NCBI GenBank assembly: GCA_033763995.1
Contig: JANRJL010000066.1
Span: forward strand, 23,321-87,320
Direction of reading: 5' to 3'
DNA from: GCA-2737725 sp033763995
GTDB lineage: Bacteria; Pseudomonadota; Alphaproteobacteria; Rhodospirillales; Rhodospirillaceae
DNA length: 64,000 bases
The position numbers and the translations under genes were made by a program. The notes beneath the pieces are model-generated. The model was given only the letters and a program-made list of their open reading frames with translations, had not been told where the DNA came from and searched no databases. Below, in pieces: positions 42,236 through 50,928 of this stretch; the first letter of the stretch is position 1, and the number at the start of each line of letters is the position of its first letter.

Positions 42236-42607
42236 TTACTTCTGGACGCGCTTGGACAAATCGATCACGCGCTCGCTCAGATACTTGATCCAATACTTGA
42301 GAAACGGATCGGCGATCTTCAGCTTATCTTTCACCTTCTCCTGGGTCACGGTCATCAGCTCGCAGCCCTCGCGGGTGATGGCCGAGGCCGAGCGCTTGGC
42401 GTCGTCCTGCATCAGGGCCAGCTCGCCGAACATCTCGCCGCGCTTGACCTTGGTATAGGTGATCATCTCGCCCTTTTCGTTGACGCCGACGATGTCGACG
42501 TCGCCGCGCAAGACCACGTAGGCGTCCTTGGCCCGATCGCCCGCCTGGAAAATCGTCGCCCCGGCGTCATAACTGCGCCGTTCAAATGATTTGTCGTTTA
42601 AGTCCAT
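42236..42607 (-). CDS. Stand-alone cyclic nucleotide-binding domain protein
   Basis: The 123-residue protein is a single cNMP-binding beta roll. The phosphate-binding cassette is GEMFGELALMQDDAKRSASA near 57-76, with the Glu and Arg that contact cyclic nucleotide phosphate and sugar. No HTH or kinase domain is attached; only two short C-terminal helices (FLKYWIKYLSERVIDLSKRV) follow. It lies 32 bp ahead of the adenylate cyclase on the same strand, so it may be the cyclase's receptor or a feedback partner. Confidence 0.85.
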   Translation of the reverse strand: MDLNDKSFERRSYDAGATIFQAGDRAKDAYVVLRGDVDIVGVNEKGEMITYTKVKRGEMFGELALMQDDAKRSASAITREGCELMTVTQEKVKDKLKIADPFLKYWIKYLSERVIDLSKRVQK

Positions 42608-42739
42608 GGTCGTCGCCTCGTCGTCACGCGACCTCCGCGTCCCCGAGGCGCATCATTTCTCAGACCGCGCGCGCGCGCAACCGCCGCGCCGGCCACAAGC
42701 CCGTGAGACTCCAGGTTAATTTTACGTTTTCGCCGAATC

Positions 42740-45700
42740 TTAAGCGGCTTTGGGCTTCAGCCACGCCGCATAAAGGGCCGGCACGACCACCAGGGTTAAC
42801 ACGGTGGCCCCCGCCAGGCCGCCGATGATGGTGACCGCCATGGGTCCCCAGAAGTCGCTGCGGGCCAGCGGGATCATGGCGAGCATGGCGGCCAGCGCCG
42901 TCAGGATCACGGGCCGGGCGCGGTGCACGGTGGCGTCGATGATGGCCGCCGTGGCGTCCATGCCGCCGGCGATATTGACGTCGATTTGCTCCACCAGGAT
43001 CACCGAGTTGCGCATGATCATGCCGGCCAGCGCGATGGCGCCGAGCATGGCGACGAAACCGAAGGGCTGCTGAAAGATCAGCAAGGCCGCCGTCATGCCG
43101 ATCAGGCCCAGGGGCGCGGTCAGCACCACCAGCGCCAACTTCGCGAAGTTCTGAAGCTGAATCATGAGAATCGTCAACATGATGAAGATCATGGTGGGAA
43201 CCACGGCCGCGATGGAGGCCTGCGACTTGGCACTTTCCGCGCCGGCGCCGGCCATTTCGATGGAGAGGCCGTCGGGCAGTTGGGCGCGCAAGGGGGCGAG
43301 CGCCGCGTCGATCTTGGCGGCGACGACGGGGGCTTGCGTGCCGTCGCCGATGTCGGCGCGCACCGTCAGCAACAACTCACGGTCCCGGCGGTAGAGCACG
43401 GGGTCCTCGAACCCCGGCCGCAGGGTCGCCACTTGATCGAGCGTCAGCGACCGCGCGCCGCCGTCGGGCGACGGCACCGAGATATTCATGGTGCCGAGGT
43501 TGTCGAGCTTGAGGCGCTCCTCGGGCCGGGCGCGGGTGACCACCTGGATCAATTCCGTGCCGTCCATCACTTCGGCGACGGTTTGGCCCGACAGAATCGT
43601 GTTGATGGGCTCGGCCAGATCTTCCGCCGTCAGCCCCAGGGCTTGGGCGCGGTCGCGATCGATCTGCAGGCCGATCTTCTTGGACTGCTCGAACCACTCG
43701 AAGTTGATGTCGCGCACGTGGGGGTTGGCGCGGAACACCTCGCGCACCTTCTCGGCGGTCGCGCGGATGGTGGTGGGGTCGCCGCCGCGCACGCGGAACT
43801 GCACCGGAAAGCCGATGGGCGGGCCGTTTTCGAGCCGCGCGGCGCGGCCCGTCAGGTCGGTCCATTCCTCGTCGAAGGCCTTTTGTAGCCGTGCCACCAC
43901 GCGCTCGCGGGCCTCGATGCCGCGCGTCATGATCACGGCCTGGGCATAGGCGGCGTCGCGTTGTTCCGGGTTGATGGGCAAATAAAAGCGCGGCCCCCCG
44001 GCGCCGATATAGACGGCGGCATGGGCGACATCGGGGTCCTTGGCGAGTTTGTCCTCCAGCCGCTGGACGGCGGCATCGGTGGCGGCGATGGACGAGCCTC
44101 CGGCCAGGCGCAGGTCGACGACTAGCTCGGGGCGCGACGACGACGGGAAGAACTGCTGCTGCACCAGCCCGAAACCGGCCACCGAGAGAATGAAAGCCAC
44201 GACGGTCGCGGCGATGACCTTGCGCGCGTTGCCGACGGTCCAGGCCACGACGGCGCGGAACTTGACGTAAATGGGCTTGTCGTAGGGGTTGCCGTGCGCG
44301 CCATGCCCAGCGGGTTTTTCCGGCAGCAGGGCGTGGCCCAGAAACGGCGTGAAGATCACGGCCGTGAACCACGACACGATCAGCGCGATTCCCACCACCC
44401 AGAACATCTCGTTGGTGTATTCGCCCGCGCTCGACTTGGCGAAGCCCACGGGAATGAACCCTGCCGCCGTTACGAGCGTGCCCGTCAACATGGGAAAGGC
44501 GGTGGAGGTATAAGCGAAGCTGGCAGCCGCCATGCGGTCCATGCCTTCTTCGAGTTTCACGGACATCATTTCGACGGCGATGATGGCGTCGTCCACCAGC
44601 AAGCCGAGCGCGATGATCAACGCGCCCAGCGAGATGCGGTGCAGGTCGATATTCATCACATCCATGACCACGAAGGTGATGGCCAGGACGAGGGGCACCG
44701 ACAAGGCCACCACCACGCCGGTGCGCATACCCAGCGACAGCAGGCTCACGGCCAAGACGATGATCAGGGCCTCGGTGAGCGAGCGCAGGAATTCGCCGAT
44801 CGACTCATCGACCACGCGCGGCTGATCGGCCACCTGCTCCACCTCGATCCCGGCCGGCAGCGCGGCCTTGATGGCTTTCATCTCGGCCTGGATTTTCTCG
44901 CCCAAGGCCAGCACGTCGCCGCCCTCGGCCATGGCCACCGCCAACCCGATGACGGGCTTGCCGTTAAAGCGCATCAGGAACTGCGGCGGGTCTTCGTAGC
45001 CGCGCTTGACCTCGGCGATGTCGCCCAACCGCAGTGTCTTGCCGTCCACCACGATGGGCAGGGCGGCGATGGCGTCCTCACGCTTGAGGCCGCGGGTTTC
45101 CAGGCGCAGAACCACGCGGTCGCTGGGAGTCTCGACGGTGCCGAAGGGCACCACGGCGGTCTGCTTGCGCAGGGTGCTGATCAGGCTGTTGGTGGACATG
45201 CCCAAGGTCGCGATGCGCTGATGCGAAAACTCCACATAGATGCGCTCGTCTTGGGCGCCCACGAGATTGACCTTGGCGACGTCGCGAATGCCCAGCAGCC
45301 GTTGACGTGCTGTCTCGACGTATTGCTTCAGCTCGGCCGGCGTGAACCCGTCGGCGGAAAACGCGAAGATGGTGCCGAAGGTGTCGCCGAAGTCGTCATT
45401 GAACGCCGGCCCGCGCACGCCCTCGGGCAGGCGATGCTTCATGTCGGTGACGCGCTTGCGCACCTGATACCAGCCGTCCTTGACGGCCGCCTTGGGCGCG
45501 TCCTCGCGCAGGTTGAGCGTGATGATCGCCGCCCCCGGCCGCGAGATGCTGGTGACGTGATCGAACCACGGCACTTCCTGCAGCGTCTTCTCGATTTCGT
45601 CGGTGACTTGCTCCTGCACTTCGCGCGCCGTGGCGCCGGGCCATTCGGCGCTGATGACCATGGCGCGCACCAGGAACGACGGATCCTCGGCGCGGCCCAG

Positions 45701-45802
45701 CGTCGTGAAGGCGCGGGCTCCGGCCAGGATCAGCGCAATCATGGCGAACAGCACCAGGGCACGATGTCTCAATGCCAGGGCGGACAGATTGAGTGATGTC
45801 AT
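42740..45802 (-). CDS. RND efflux transporter, inner-membrane subunit
   Basis: The 1020-residue AcrB/HAE1-type pump has the N-terminal helix (HRALVLFAMIALILAGARAF), two large periplasmic loops and 12 membrane helices. Helix 4 shows ALIIALGLLVDDAIIAVEMM, with the paired Asp residues that relay protons, and the GE motif region lies after it. Drug or metabolite export by proton antiport is expected. No outer-membrane TolC-type gene is in the window. The start follows the adaptor gene by 148 bp, an unusually long intercistronic gap containing strong hairpins. Confidence 0.93.
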   Translation of the reverse strand: MTSLNLSALALRHRALVLFAMIALILAGARAFTTLGRAEDPSFLVRAMVISAEWPGATAREVQEQVTDEIEKTLQEVPWFDHVTSISRPGAAIITLNLREDAPKAAVKDGWYQVRKRVTDMKHRLPEGVRGPAFNDDFGDTFGTIFAFSADGFTPAELKQYVETARQRLLGIRDVAKVNLVGAQDERIYVEFSHQRIATLGMSTNSLISTLRKQTAVVPFGTVETPSDRVVLRLETRGLKREDAIAALPIVVDGKTLRLGDIAEVKRGYEDPPQFLMRFNGKPVIGLAVAMAEGGDVLALGEKIQAEMKAIKAALPAGIEVEQVADQPRVVDESIGEFLRSLTEALIIVLAVSLLSLGMRTGVVVALSVPLVLAITFVVMDVMNIDLHRISLGALIIALGLLVDDAIIAVEMMSVKLEEGMDRMAAASFAYTSTAFPMLTGTLVTAAGFIPVGFAKSSAGEYTNEMFWVVGIALIVSWFTAVIFTPFLGHALLPEKPAGHGAHGNPYDKPIYVKFRAVVAWTVGNARKVIAATVVAFILSVAGFGLVQQQFFPSSSRPELVVDLRLAGGSSIAATDAAVQRLEDKLAKDPDVAHAAVYIGAGGPRFYLPINPEQRDAAYAQAVIMTRGIEARERVVARLQKAFDEEWTDLTGRAARLENGPPIGFPVQFRVRGGDPTTIRATAEKVREVFRANPHVRDINFEWFEQSKKIGLQIDRDRAQALGLTAEDLAEPINTILSGQTVAEVMDGTELIQVVTRARPEERLKLDNLGTMNISVPSPDGGARSLTLDQVATLRPGFEDPVLYRRDRELLLTVRADIGDGTQAPVVAAKIDAALAPLRAQLPDGLSIEMAGAGAESAKSQASIAAVVPTMIFIMLTILMIQLQNFAKLALVVLTAPLGLIGMTAALLIFQQPFGFVAMLGAIALAGMIMRNSVILVEQIDVNIAGGMDATAAIIDATVHRARPVILTALAAMLAMIPLARSDFWGPMAVTIIGGLAGATVLTLVVVPALYAAWLKPKAA

Positions 45803-45845
45803 GGTCGGGCTCTGCCGGTCTTTGTCGGTCTCTGGGGGAGTGGAA

Positions 45846-45876
45846 CCGGCCGCGGCGTGTTGAGGGCCGCGGCCGG
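45846..45876 (-). promoter_or_regulatory. Strong hairpin between RND adaptor and pump genes
   Basis: CCGGCCGCGGC-GTGTTGAGG-GCCGCGGCCGG, a perfect 11-bp stem. It sits 44 bp before the pump start on the minus-strand transcript. No T-tract follows, so it is more likely an mRNA processing or attenuation element than a terminator. Confidence 0.5.
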
Positions 45877-45885
45877 GAGGGCAGT

Positions 45886-45921
45886 CCGCTCCGTCGGGGG
45901 GAGGGGGAATGAACGGAGCGG
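45886..45921 (-). promoter_or_regulatory. Second hairpin between RND adaptor and pump genes
   Basis: CCGCTCCGT and ACGGAGCGG form a 9-bp stem around an 18-base purine-rich loop. It lies directly upstream of the 11-bp hairpin on the transcript, so two stems stand in tandem in the intercistronic gap. Confidence 0.45.
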
Positions 45922-45950
45922 GTGCCGGTTATCTCAGGAGTCGTTGCCGT

Positions 45951-47135
45951 TTAAAGCGGGCGCACCTTTTGGCCGAGGTCGAGCTTGTGCACGCCCGCGG
46001 TGACCACCATGTCGCCCTGCTTCAAGCCATCGCCGATCAGGGCGCTGACGTTGCGGAAACCGGCCACCGTCACGGGCACCAAGTTGAGTTTGCCCTCGGA
46101 GCTCACCGTCCACACGCTGGCCTGGCCTTGGTGTTCAAACACCGCGCTCAGCGGAATTTCCGCCACGGCGCCTTCGGTCTTGGCGGCGAGGCTCAGCGTC
46201 GCGCTCATGCCGATCTGCAGATTCTCGGGGATCTCGTCCAAGGCGAAGCGGACGGCATAGGTGCGGGTCGTCGGGTCGGCGCTGGCGGCCACTTCGCGCA
46301 GGCGGGCGGGGATCGATTCGCCCGGTTGCGACCACACCGACACGCGGGCCTCCGCGCGCTGCAGATCGGCCAGGCGTGTTTCCGGAACGCTCACGGCCAC
46401 CTCGAGATCGGTCGAGCGCGCGATCACGATGGCGGTTTGACCCTGGGTCACCACTTGACCCGGCTCGATGTTGGCCGCCGTCACCACGCCGAAGTCGTCG
46501 GCGATCAGCGTGGTGTAATCAAGCTGGTTGCGCGCGAGCTTCACTTGGCTCTCGGCATCCTTCAGCCGCGCTATCGCCGCGTCGTGCGAATTGACGCGCT
46601 TGTCATAGGCCGCTTGCGAGAAGGCCGGGCTGGTCTTGATCTGTTCGTAGCGCTGCAGGTCAAGCCGGGCCTGCTCGGCATCGGCGGCGGCCGCGCGCAT
46701 TTGCGCCTCGGCGGCCTTGAGACGCAAGGTCGTGTCGTCCTGCTCCAGTGTCGCCAGCACCGTGCCCGGGGCAACGATGTCGCCCAACTGCACGTAGCGC
46801 TTGGCGACCTTGCCGCCGACGCGGAAGCCCAATTGGCTTTCGCGCCGGGGCTGAATCGTGCCGGGGTAGCTGGCGGTGGCGGCCCGGTCGCTCAAGGAGA
46901 CCACGGCGGTCTTCACGGGGCGGATCGAATCGGCTGGCGTGGCCGATTCGACACCACAGCCCGTCAGCGCGATGGCGGTGCACAGCAAGGTGAAACCCAC
47001 CAGGATCGGAGCGAGCGAGATCGTCGTTTGCGTCAGGCGGTCCCGCAGCTTGCGGCCCATGGGGATCAGGGCTTGGCCTACGGCTTGGGCCGGGGCGGGT
47101 TGGCCATCAGGCGATTGGTTGAATTTTCTTGGCAT
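45951..47135 (-). CDS. RND efflux periplasmic adaptor (membrane fusion protein)
   Basis: The 394-residue HlyD-type protein links the inner-membrane pump to an outer-membrane channel. A lipobox LTGC after TISLAPILVGFTLLCTAIA indicates a lipid anchor. The lipoyl half-motifs are YPGTIQPRRESQLGFRVGGK and GVVTAANIEPGQVV, flanking a coiled-coil hairpin (LKAAEAQMRAAAADAEQARL). ATG 47135 has GGAG upstream but adds about 25 residues before the likely signal; the ATG at 47060 (MGRKLRD) would give a cleaner lipoprotein start. It is transcribed ahead of the pump. Confidence 0.9.
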   Translation of the reverse strand: MPRKFNQSPDGQPAPAQAVGQALIPMGRKLRDRLTQTTISLAPILVGFTLLCTAIALTGCGVESATPADSIRPVKTAVVSLSDRAATASYPGTIQPRRESQLGFRVGGKVAKRYVQLGDIVAPGTVLATLEQDDTTLRLKAAEAQMRAAAADAEQARLDLQRYEQIKTSPAFSQAAYDKRVNSHDAAIARLKDAESQVKLARNQLDYTTLIADDFGVVTAANIEPGQVVTQGQTAIVIARSTDLEVAVSVPETRLADLQRAEARVSVWSQPGESIPARLREVAASADPTTRTYAVRFALDEIPENLQIGMSATLSLAAKTEGAVAEIPLSAVFEHQGQASVWTVSSEGKLNLVPVTVAGFRNVSALIGDGLKQGDMVVTAGVHKLDLGQKVRPL

Positions 47136-47167
47136 GACGCGGTCTCCGATCTTGCGATAGACTGTAA

Positions 47168-47183
47168 TGTAACCTACGTTACA
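47168..47183. promoter_or_regulatory. Inverted repeat, likely TetR operator
   Basis: TGTAAC-CTAC-GTTACA, perfect 6-bp arms, lies in the 104-bp gap between the divergent adaptor and TetR genes. It sits 33 bp before the adaptor ATG. Local repressors of RND pumps usually bind such sites. Confidence 0.65.
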
Positions 47184-47239
47184 CAAATAATGTAGCCGTG
47201 CTTACACTTCGGTGCAATCGGTATTGTTGAATATGTGCT

Positions 47240-47917
47240 ATGCGCAATCTGCGCATCGCCAAACCGCCCAAACGATGTCGAAATCTGACGATGAAAGTTA
47301 AAATAAAACAGAGACTTAGCTGTGATGCGCGGAAAGAGGCCATTCTCAAGGCCGCCCGCGAGGTGTTCATCGCTAAAGGCTATGCTGCCACCAGCTTGGA
47401 CGAAATTGTCGCCAAATCCGGCGGTTCCCTGGCCACCCTCTACCAGCTTTTTGGAAACAAAGAGGGCCTCTGGCGCGAGCTGATCCTGACCTACGGCAAT
47501 CGCGTGACCGAGCCCTTCGAGGACGCCCAGTTGAAGGACGGCCCGCCGGACGTTGTCTTGCGCGCGTTTGCCGGGCGTCTGCTGGCGCTCAACCTCAATC
47601 CGGATGCGGCGGTGGGCACCCGAATCATCATCTCGGAGGGCGTTCGGTTTCCCGACATGGCGCGCGGCTTCTACGAGTCGGGCCCGATCCGGGGACGGCG
47701 AATCGTCGCTGACTATCTGCGCGGTCAAGTCGCGGCGGGGCACTTGGAGATCGCCGACCCCGATCTGGCCAGCGATCTGTTTTGCAACATGGTCGAAGGC
47801 GACATTGCCCCGCGCTCGGCATGCGGTCTCGCGCCGCAGTGGTCGCCCGCCGAAATCGAACAGCGCATCGACGAGATGGTGCGCATTTTCCTCGCGGCCT
47901 ACCAGCGCAAGTCGTAA
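47240..47917 (+). CDS. TetR-family repressor, probable regulator of the RND pump
   Basis: The 225-residue protein has the TetR HTH: KEAILKAAREVFIAKGYAAT then SLDEIVAKSGGSLATLYQLF and GNKEGLWREL. The C-terminal ligand domain is divergent, as usual, and ends before the convergent SBP gene by 3 bp. The start could be ATG 47240 or ATG 47291; neither has a good ribosome binding site, and the second begins closer to the HTH. The divergent placement against an RND adaptor and the intervening palindrome support local repression relieved by a pump substrate. Confidence 0.88.
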   Translation: MRNLRIAKPPKRCRNLTMKVKIKQRLSCDARKEAILKAAREVFIAKGYAATSLDEIVAKSGGSLATLYQLFGNKEGLWRELILTYGNRVTEPFEDAQLKDGPPDVVLRAFAGRLLALNLNPDAAVGTRIIISEGVRFPDMARGFYESGPIRGRRIVADYLRGQVAAGHLEIADPDLASDLFCNMVEGDIAPRSACGLAPQWSPAEIEQRIDEMVRIFLAAYQRKS

Positions 47918-47920
47918 CGC

Positions 47921-49444
47921 CTAATCCGCAAAATCGATCCGGTCGTAGGCGATCACGCCGTGGGCTTCGGCGAAGCCGCGCACCTTCGGGCCCAATCCCA
48001 CGAAGCGCACGCCTTCATAGATGAACAGCGCCGGCGCTTCCTCGGCGTACCACGCGAGAATGTCCCGGCGCAGTTTCAGGCGCTCGGCCTCGTCGGTCGC
48101 GGTGAGCGCCGCGTTGATCTTCGGCATGATGCGCTCATCGCAATAGAACGGCTCGCGGCGCAGGCACGAATGAATGCGCAACGGCCGGATGGCGTCGATG
48201 TTGGGGTCGGCCGGGTAGGACATCCCGAAGGCATCGGTGGGAAAACTCGAGCGTCCCAAGTATTGCAAATACTGCTGCATGGGCGTGGTGCGAATCTCGA
48301 CGCGGATGCCGACCTCGGCCAGGTCGGCCGCCACGCGCTGGTGAATCTCAGTGTCCGCGCCCACCGCCGCCGCCGTCGACATCAGGCTCATGGCAAAGCC
48401 GTCCGCATAGCCCGCTTCGGCCAGCAGCTTTTTCGCCGCCGCCGGATCGTAAGGCAAGGGCTTGAGGTCGGGGTTGTAGCCATAGACTGCCGGCGTGGCG
48501 CCTTGGCTCGGCACCCGCGCGGCACCGCTGAGCAGCATGTCGACAATCAGTTGGCGGTTCACGGCCATGGTCATGGCGCGGCGCACGCGGGCATCGGCCA
48601 AGGGGCCGGTCACGGGCTTGCCCTCGCGCATCAGCATGAAGGCCCAGCCGAACACCTGCGCCGTGGGAATGCGAAGGGCCTGCCCGCCTTCCGCTTCAAT
48701 CACGCTCAGCGCTTCCGGTGCCAGGCCCACGGCCGCGTCGATGCGCCCCGCCGACAAGGCCTGGGCCCGGGCGGAGGAATCGGGGATGGCGATGATCTCC
48801 AGGTCGCGCAGCTTGGGCCGCCGCCACGAGGTGTCGTGCGCCGTCAGCACCACGCGATTGGCCTGCCAGTCAACGACCTTATAGGGCCCCGTGCCGACCG
48901 GCTGCTTGGAGAACCCCTCGCGGCCGAGACGTTTCCACTCATGCGGCTCGGCCACCGGCAAGGCCGCCGCCGAGCGCGGGAACAAGGTATCGGTCTCGGC
49001 CAGAATGATCTCCACCACGCGCTCATCGATGGCGCGCGCGGATTTGAGTTTCGGCATCTCGCGGGTGAGGCTTTCGCGCGTGGCCTCTTCGCTCGCCAGG
49101 TACTCCACCGCCGTCACCACGGCCCCGGCCGTCAGTGGCGTGCCGTTGGAAAAAGTCACTCCCTCGCGCAACATGAACCGCCAGGTTACGCCGTCAACCG
49201 ACTCCCAACTTGTGGCCAGCCACGGCTGGAGCGTGCCGTCCAACTCAATCCGTGTCAGGCCGTCGAAGATCGCCGAGGTCGTATAGATGCTGGGAATTTG
49301 CGCCGTGCGGAACGGATTGCCGAAGGACAGGGGCAGGCTATCCAAGCCGACGCGCGCCGTGCCGGGCTTGATCGGGGTCTGAGCACTTGCCGCACTGCCA
49401 AGGCTGAGCGCTGCCAGCACATACAGCGCGTGAGTCAATCTCAC
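47921..49444 (-). CDS. Family-5 extracellular solute-binding protein, copy A
   Basis: The 507-residue periplasmic protein has a signal peptide (LYVLAALSLGSAASAQ) and the SBP_bac_5 layout. SLPLSFGNPFRTAQ near residue 35 is the shared cluster signature, followed by WRFMLREGVTFSNGTPLTA and, near the end, HSCLRREPFYCDERIMPKI. Family 5 proteins bind peptides, nickel chelates or similar ligands. The start is GTG 49444, overlapping the upstream gene stop by four bases. It is last of four tandem paralogues with no permease or ATPase gene nearby. Confidence 0.88.
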   Translation of the reverse strand: MRLTHALYVLAALSLGSAASAQTPIKPGTARVGLDSLPLSFGNPFRTAQIPSIYTTSAIFDGLTRIELDGTLQPWLATSWESVDGVTWRFMLREGVTFSNGTPLTAGAVVTAVEYLASEEATRESLTREMPKLKSARAIDERVVEIILAETDTLFPRSAAALPVAEPHEWKRLGREGFSKQPVGTGPYKVVDWQANRVVLTAHDTSWRRPKLRDLEIIAIPDSSARAQALSAGRIDAAVGLAPEALSVIEAEGGQALRIPTAQVFGWAFMLMREGKPVTGPLADARVRRAMTMAVNRQLIVDMLLSGAARVPSQGATPAVYGYNPDLKPLPYDPAAAKKLLAEAGYADGFAMSLMSTAAAVGADTEIHQRVAADLAEVGIRVEIRTTPMQQYLQYLGRSSFPTDAFGMSYPADPNIDAIRPLRIHSCLRREPFYCDERIMPKINAALTATDEAERLKLRRDILAWYAEEAPALFIYEGVRFVGLGPKVRGFAEAHGVIAYDRIDFAD

Positions 49445-50928
49445 GGCAGCAACTCCATTTCGTCGAAGGCAAAGTGAGTGCCGGTGATGAGCTTGTAGTT
49501 CTTCACCCGCGCCGACACGCCGGTGAACGTGGGCGACTCATACAAAAACAACGCGGGCGCCTGATCGTGATAGTGCCGCGCCAATCGGCGGCGCAGTTCC
49601 AGCGCCTTGGCGTCGTCGAACTCGGTGCGCGCGGCCACCAGCGTCGGCATGATGGCTTCGTCGCAGTACCAGGGGATCGGCCGCTGGCAGGAGTGCGCCA
49701 ATACCGAGCGCGTCACGTCGATGGTGGGCCAGCTTTGCCAGTCGACGGGGAATCCGTCGCCGGAAAAGTCCGTGCGTCCCAGCGCATTATAATACTGCAT
49801 CGCCGGCATGGTGCGGATGGTCACGGTCACGCCGACCTCGCGCAGGTCGGCCTGGATTTGCTGATAGATGGCGGCGTCGTTGGCATCGACGCCGATGGCG
49901 GCATCCAGCGCGAAGGAAAACCCGTCGGCCAAGCCCGCGTCGGCCAGGAGCTTCTTCGCGGCCACGGGGTCATAGGGATAGGGCGCGATGGACGGATCGT
50001 GGCCGTAAACGCCCTGTGCCGCCGGCTGGCCCGTGGGCCGCGTGGCCCCGCCCAGCAGTGCGGCGATGATGCGCTCGCGGTTCACCGCCATGTTGAGCGC
50101 GCGGCGCACGCGCACGTCCTGCAAGGGGCCCGGCTTGTTGAGCAGAAACGAAATACCGAAAATCGCCGGATCGACGGTGGCGACGCCGCGTTGTCCGGCG
50201 GCCTCCAGGGCCTGGAGATTGTCGGGATTGAGCGCGAGGGCGATGTGAATGCGCCCGGCCATCACGCCCGAAACGCGGGTGGCGGCTTCCGGAGCGGCAA
50301 TGACCTCCAACCCCTCGAGCTTGGTGGGGCGCCAAGCATTCTTGGCGGCCGTCAGTTTCCACACATTGTTGCCCAGGTCCAGCATGGCGAAGGGTCCCGT
50401 GCCCACGGGTTTTTTTGCGAACTCGTCGCGCCCCAGTTCGCGCCACGCCTTGGGCTCGCCGACCATGAGGCCGGTCATGTAGCGCGCCATCTGCGGCGCG
50501 GGCTCGGTGGTCGCGATGTCGACGGTGAGCGCATCGACCACGCGCGCCGACTTGAGAATGCCGATCTCGCGCTTGATGCCTTCGCGCAGCGCCGCCTCCG
50601 AGGCGATGTAGTTCACCGCCACCGCCACCGCTTCGGCCGTCAGGGGTTCGCCGTTGTGAAAGACCACGCCCTCGCGCAGCTTGAAGCGCCAGGTGGTCGG
50701 ATCGATCTTCTCCCAACTGGTCGCGAGCGAAGGTTGAATGGCGCCCTGGTCGTCGAAGCGCGTCAGCGCGTCGAACATCGCCGCGTTGGTCCACACCGTC
50801 GGCGGCAAGGCCGTGCGATAGGGATTGCCCAAGGACGGCGGCAAGATGTCGACGGCGATCCGCAGCGGCTCGGCGCCGGCCGCGCCCGCCATCAACCACG
50901 CCGCCAGCGCGATGACTCGGTTCTTCAT
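49441..50928 (-). CDS. Family-5 extracellular solute-binding protein, copy B
   Basis: The 495-residue paralogue starts VIALAAWLMAGAAGAEPLRI (signal) and has ILPPSLGNPYRTALPPTVW, RFKLREGVVFHNGEPLTA and HSCQRPIPWYCDEAIMPTL. The order of segments equals that of copies A, C and D. It keeps the C-x7-C pair near the C-terminal third. Its start overlaps the copy C stop as ATGA, so the four are translated from one polycistronic message. Ligand unknown. Confidence 0.88.
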   Translation of the reverse strand: MKNRVIALAAWLMAGAAGAEPLRIAVDILPPSLGNPYRTALPPTVWTNAAMFDALTRFDDQGAIQPSLATSWEKIDPTTWRFKLREGVVFHNGEPLTAEAVAVAVNYIASEAALREGIKREIGILKSARVVDALTVDIATTEPAPQMARYMTGLMVGEPKAWRELGRDEFAKKPVGTGPFAMLDLGNNVWKLTAAKNAWRPTKLEGLEVIAAPEAATRVSGVMAGRIHIALALNPDNLQALEAAGQRGVATVDPAIFGISFLLNKPGPLQDVRVRRALNMAVNRERIIAALLGGATRPTGQPAAQGVYGHDPSIAPYPYDPVAAKKLLADAGLADGFSFALDAAIGVDANDAAIYQQIQADLREVGVTVTIRTMPAMQYYNALGRTDFSGDGFPVDWQSWPTIDVTRSVLAHSCQRPIPWYCDEAIMPTLVAARTEFDDAKALELRRRLARHYHDQAPALFLYESPTFTGVSARVKNYKLITGTHFAFDEMELLP

